DNA of 64,000 nucleotides from Cercis canadensis. Lineage: Eukaryota > Streptophyta > Magnoliopsida > Fabales > Fabaceae. The translations under genes were made by a program, and so were the position numbers. Shown here in pieces: positions 63,397-64,000 of the stretch. Within the stretch, counting starts at the first letter, position 1, and every line of letters starts with the position of its first letter. Under the pieces are notes generated by a model, which was not told where the DNA came from, made no database searches, and saw only the letters and a program-made list of their open reading frames with translations. The stretch covers positions 2,296,440 through 2,360,439 of the forward strand of contig QAOA01003028.1 in assembly GCA_003255065.1 (NCBI GenBank), in the 5' to 3' direction.

Positions 63397-64000
63397 ATGG
63401 GTTCGGTTCCTGCAGAACTGAGCTTGGATTTAAGACCCACTTTTCTTCCCAAAACGATTAGTGATTTTCTCTACGAGGTCTCCACGATCGGAAATGCTGC
63501 CGAGAAGTTTTTGAGGCTTGATGATTATGTTAAGAGATTGGAAGAGGAAATGAGGAAGATCGACGCGTTTAAGCGCGAGCTTCCTCTTTGTATGCTCATT
63601 ATGAATGATGGTTGGTTTCAATTTCTTGTTTTAACTTTTCATATAAAGGTTCATTTTAGTGAAGGGTTTTTGATTATAGAAGACTCTGACAGATTCCAAT
63701 TCTCCAAGTTCTTGGAATTGGCCCTCTCAGTTTCATGATTGTTTTTTCATTCATCAGATGGTTTTAATTTTTAGCTCTCTCTCTCGTTTTGTTATATAGC
63801 TTTTGAAATGGAAAATTTTGATCAATGGGCTAATGCATTGTGGTTGTGTCTATGGCTGTATGCAGCAATTTCAGCTCTCAAGGATGAATCAGCAAAATGG
63901 AGGGTACCTAATTCTCAGCCAGTATTGGAAGAATTTATGCCGCTGAAGAAAGAATGCGATCAGAAAGAGGAAATTAAAAAAGAAAAGGAATGTAGAGACA
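63397..64000 (+). CDS. HRS1-homologue (HHO/NIGT1) GARP-type transcription factor, 5' part
   Basis: Exon 1 is 63397-63610 and exon 2 starts at 63866 after TGCAG; the product continues past the window edge. The N-terminus has ELSLDLRPTFLPKTISDFL, then the helical segment LDDYVKRLEEEMRKIDAFKRELPLCM and, across the intron, ND-AISALKDE. These are the hallmark N-terminal blocks of HHO2/HHO3-type repressors. A single MYB-SHAQKYF DNA-binding domain is expected downstream but is not in the window. The family represses nitrate- and phosphate-responsive genes in the nucleus. The choice among HHO paralogues cannot be made from the 116 residues seen. Confidence 0.88.

Overview
The window is nuclear DNA from a flowering plant, almost certainly a eudicot. 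The genes have many short introns with GT-AG borders, the intergenic DNA is AT-rich, plant Ty3/gypsy and hAT-type elements are present, and the proteins are plant-specific: KIN-12 kinesin, SnRK2 kinase, a PPR protein with LAGLIDADG motifs, and a HRS1/HHO factor. I cannot name the species. Exon borders were placed by hand from splice signals, reading phase and family conservation.

Layout. 0.3-3.4 kb holds two tandem 2-oxoglutarate/Fe(II) dioxygenase genes. At 4.4-10.0 kb a decayed minus-strand Ty3/gypsy retrotransposon lies between them and the last exon of a third, dead dioxygenase (10.1-10.3 kb). The retrotransposon is itself interrupted by a 1.8-kb hAT-type element that carries what looks like a fragment of the host gene for cytochrome bc1 subunit 9. 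At 11.3-13.3 kb there is a three-exon methylesterase-type alpha/beta hydrolase with an N-terminal hydrophobic extension. 13.3-20.5 kb has no convincing gene but holds a fold-back element and a second member of the same hAT family. At 21.1-35.2 kb a 37-exon gene encodes a KIN-12 (POK-type) kinesin of about 3,046 residues. Next come N-acetyl-gamma-glutamyl-phosphate reductase (36.1-39.8 kb, 13 exons), a small plastid-type membrane protein (41.4-42.8 kb), and on the minus strand an OST1-type SnRK2 kinase (44.9-47.5 kb, 9 exons). OTP51, a PPR/LAGLIDADG splicing factor, is at 50.0-53.3 kb. 53.3-63.2 kb is gene-poor, with a 163-base gap, a third hAT-like element, an unresolved duplication at a single N, and a fold-back element. 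The first two exons of a HRS1-homologue (HHO/NIGT1) factor run off the right end.

The genes are not an operon and share no single pathway. They cover oxidative specialised metabolism, ester hydrolysis, cytokinesis, arginine synthesis, abscisic-acid signalling, plastid RNA splicing and nutrient signalling. The dioxygenase pair next to the POK-type kinesin recalls the Arabidopsis chromosome 3 block At3g19000/At3g19010-At3g19050, from memory. The least ordinary observations are the gene capture by the hAT-type element, the three hAT-like insertions with intact 8-bp target duplications, the GC-AG intron, and the M-phase-type (MSA) motifs near the kinesin and reductase genes. I found no wholly new biological system.
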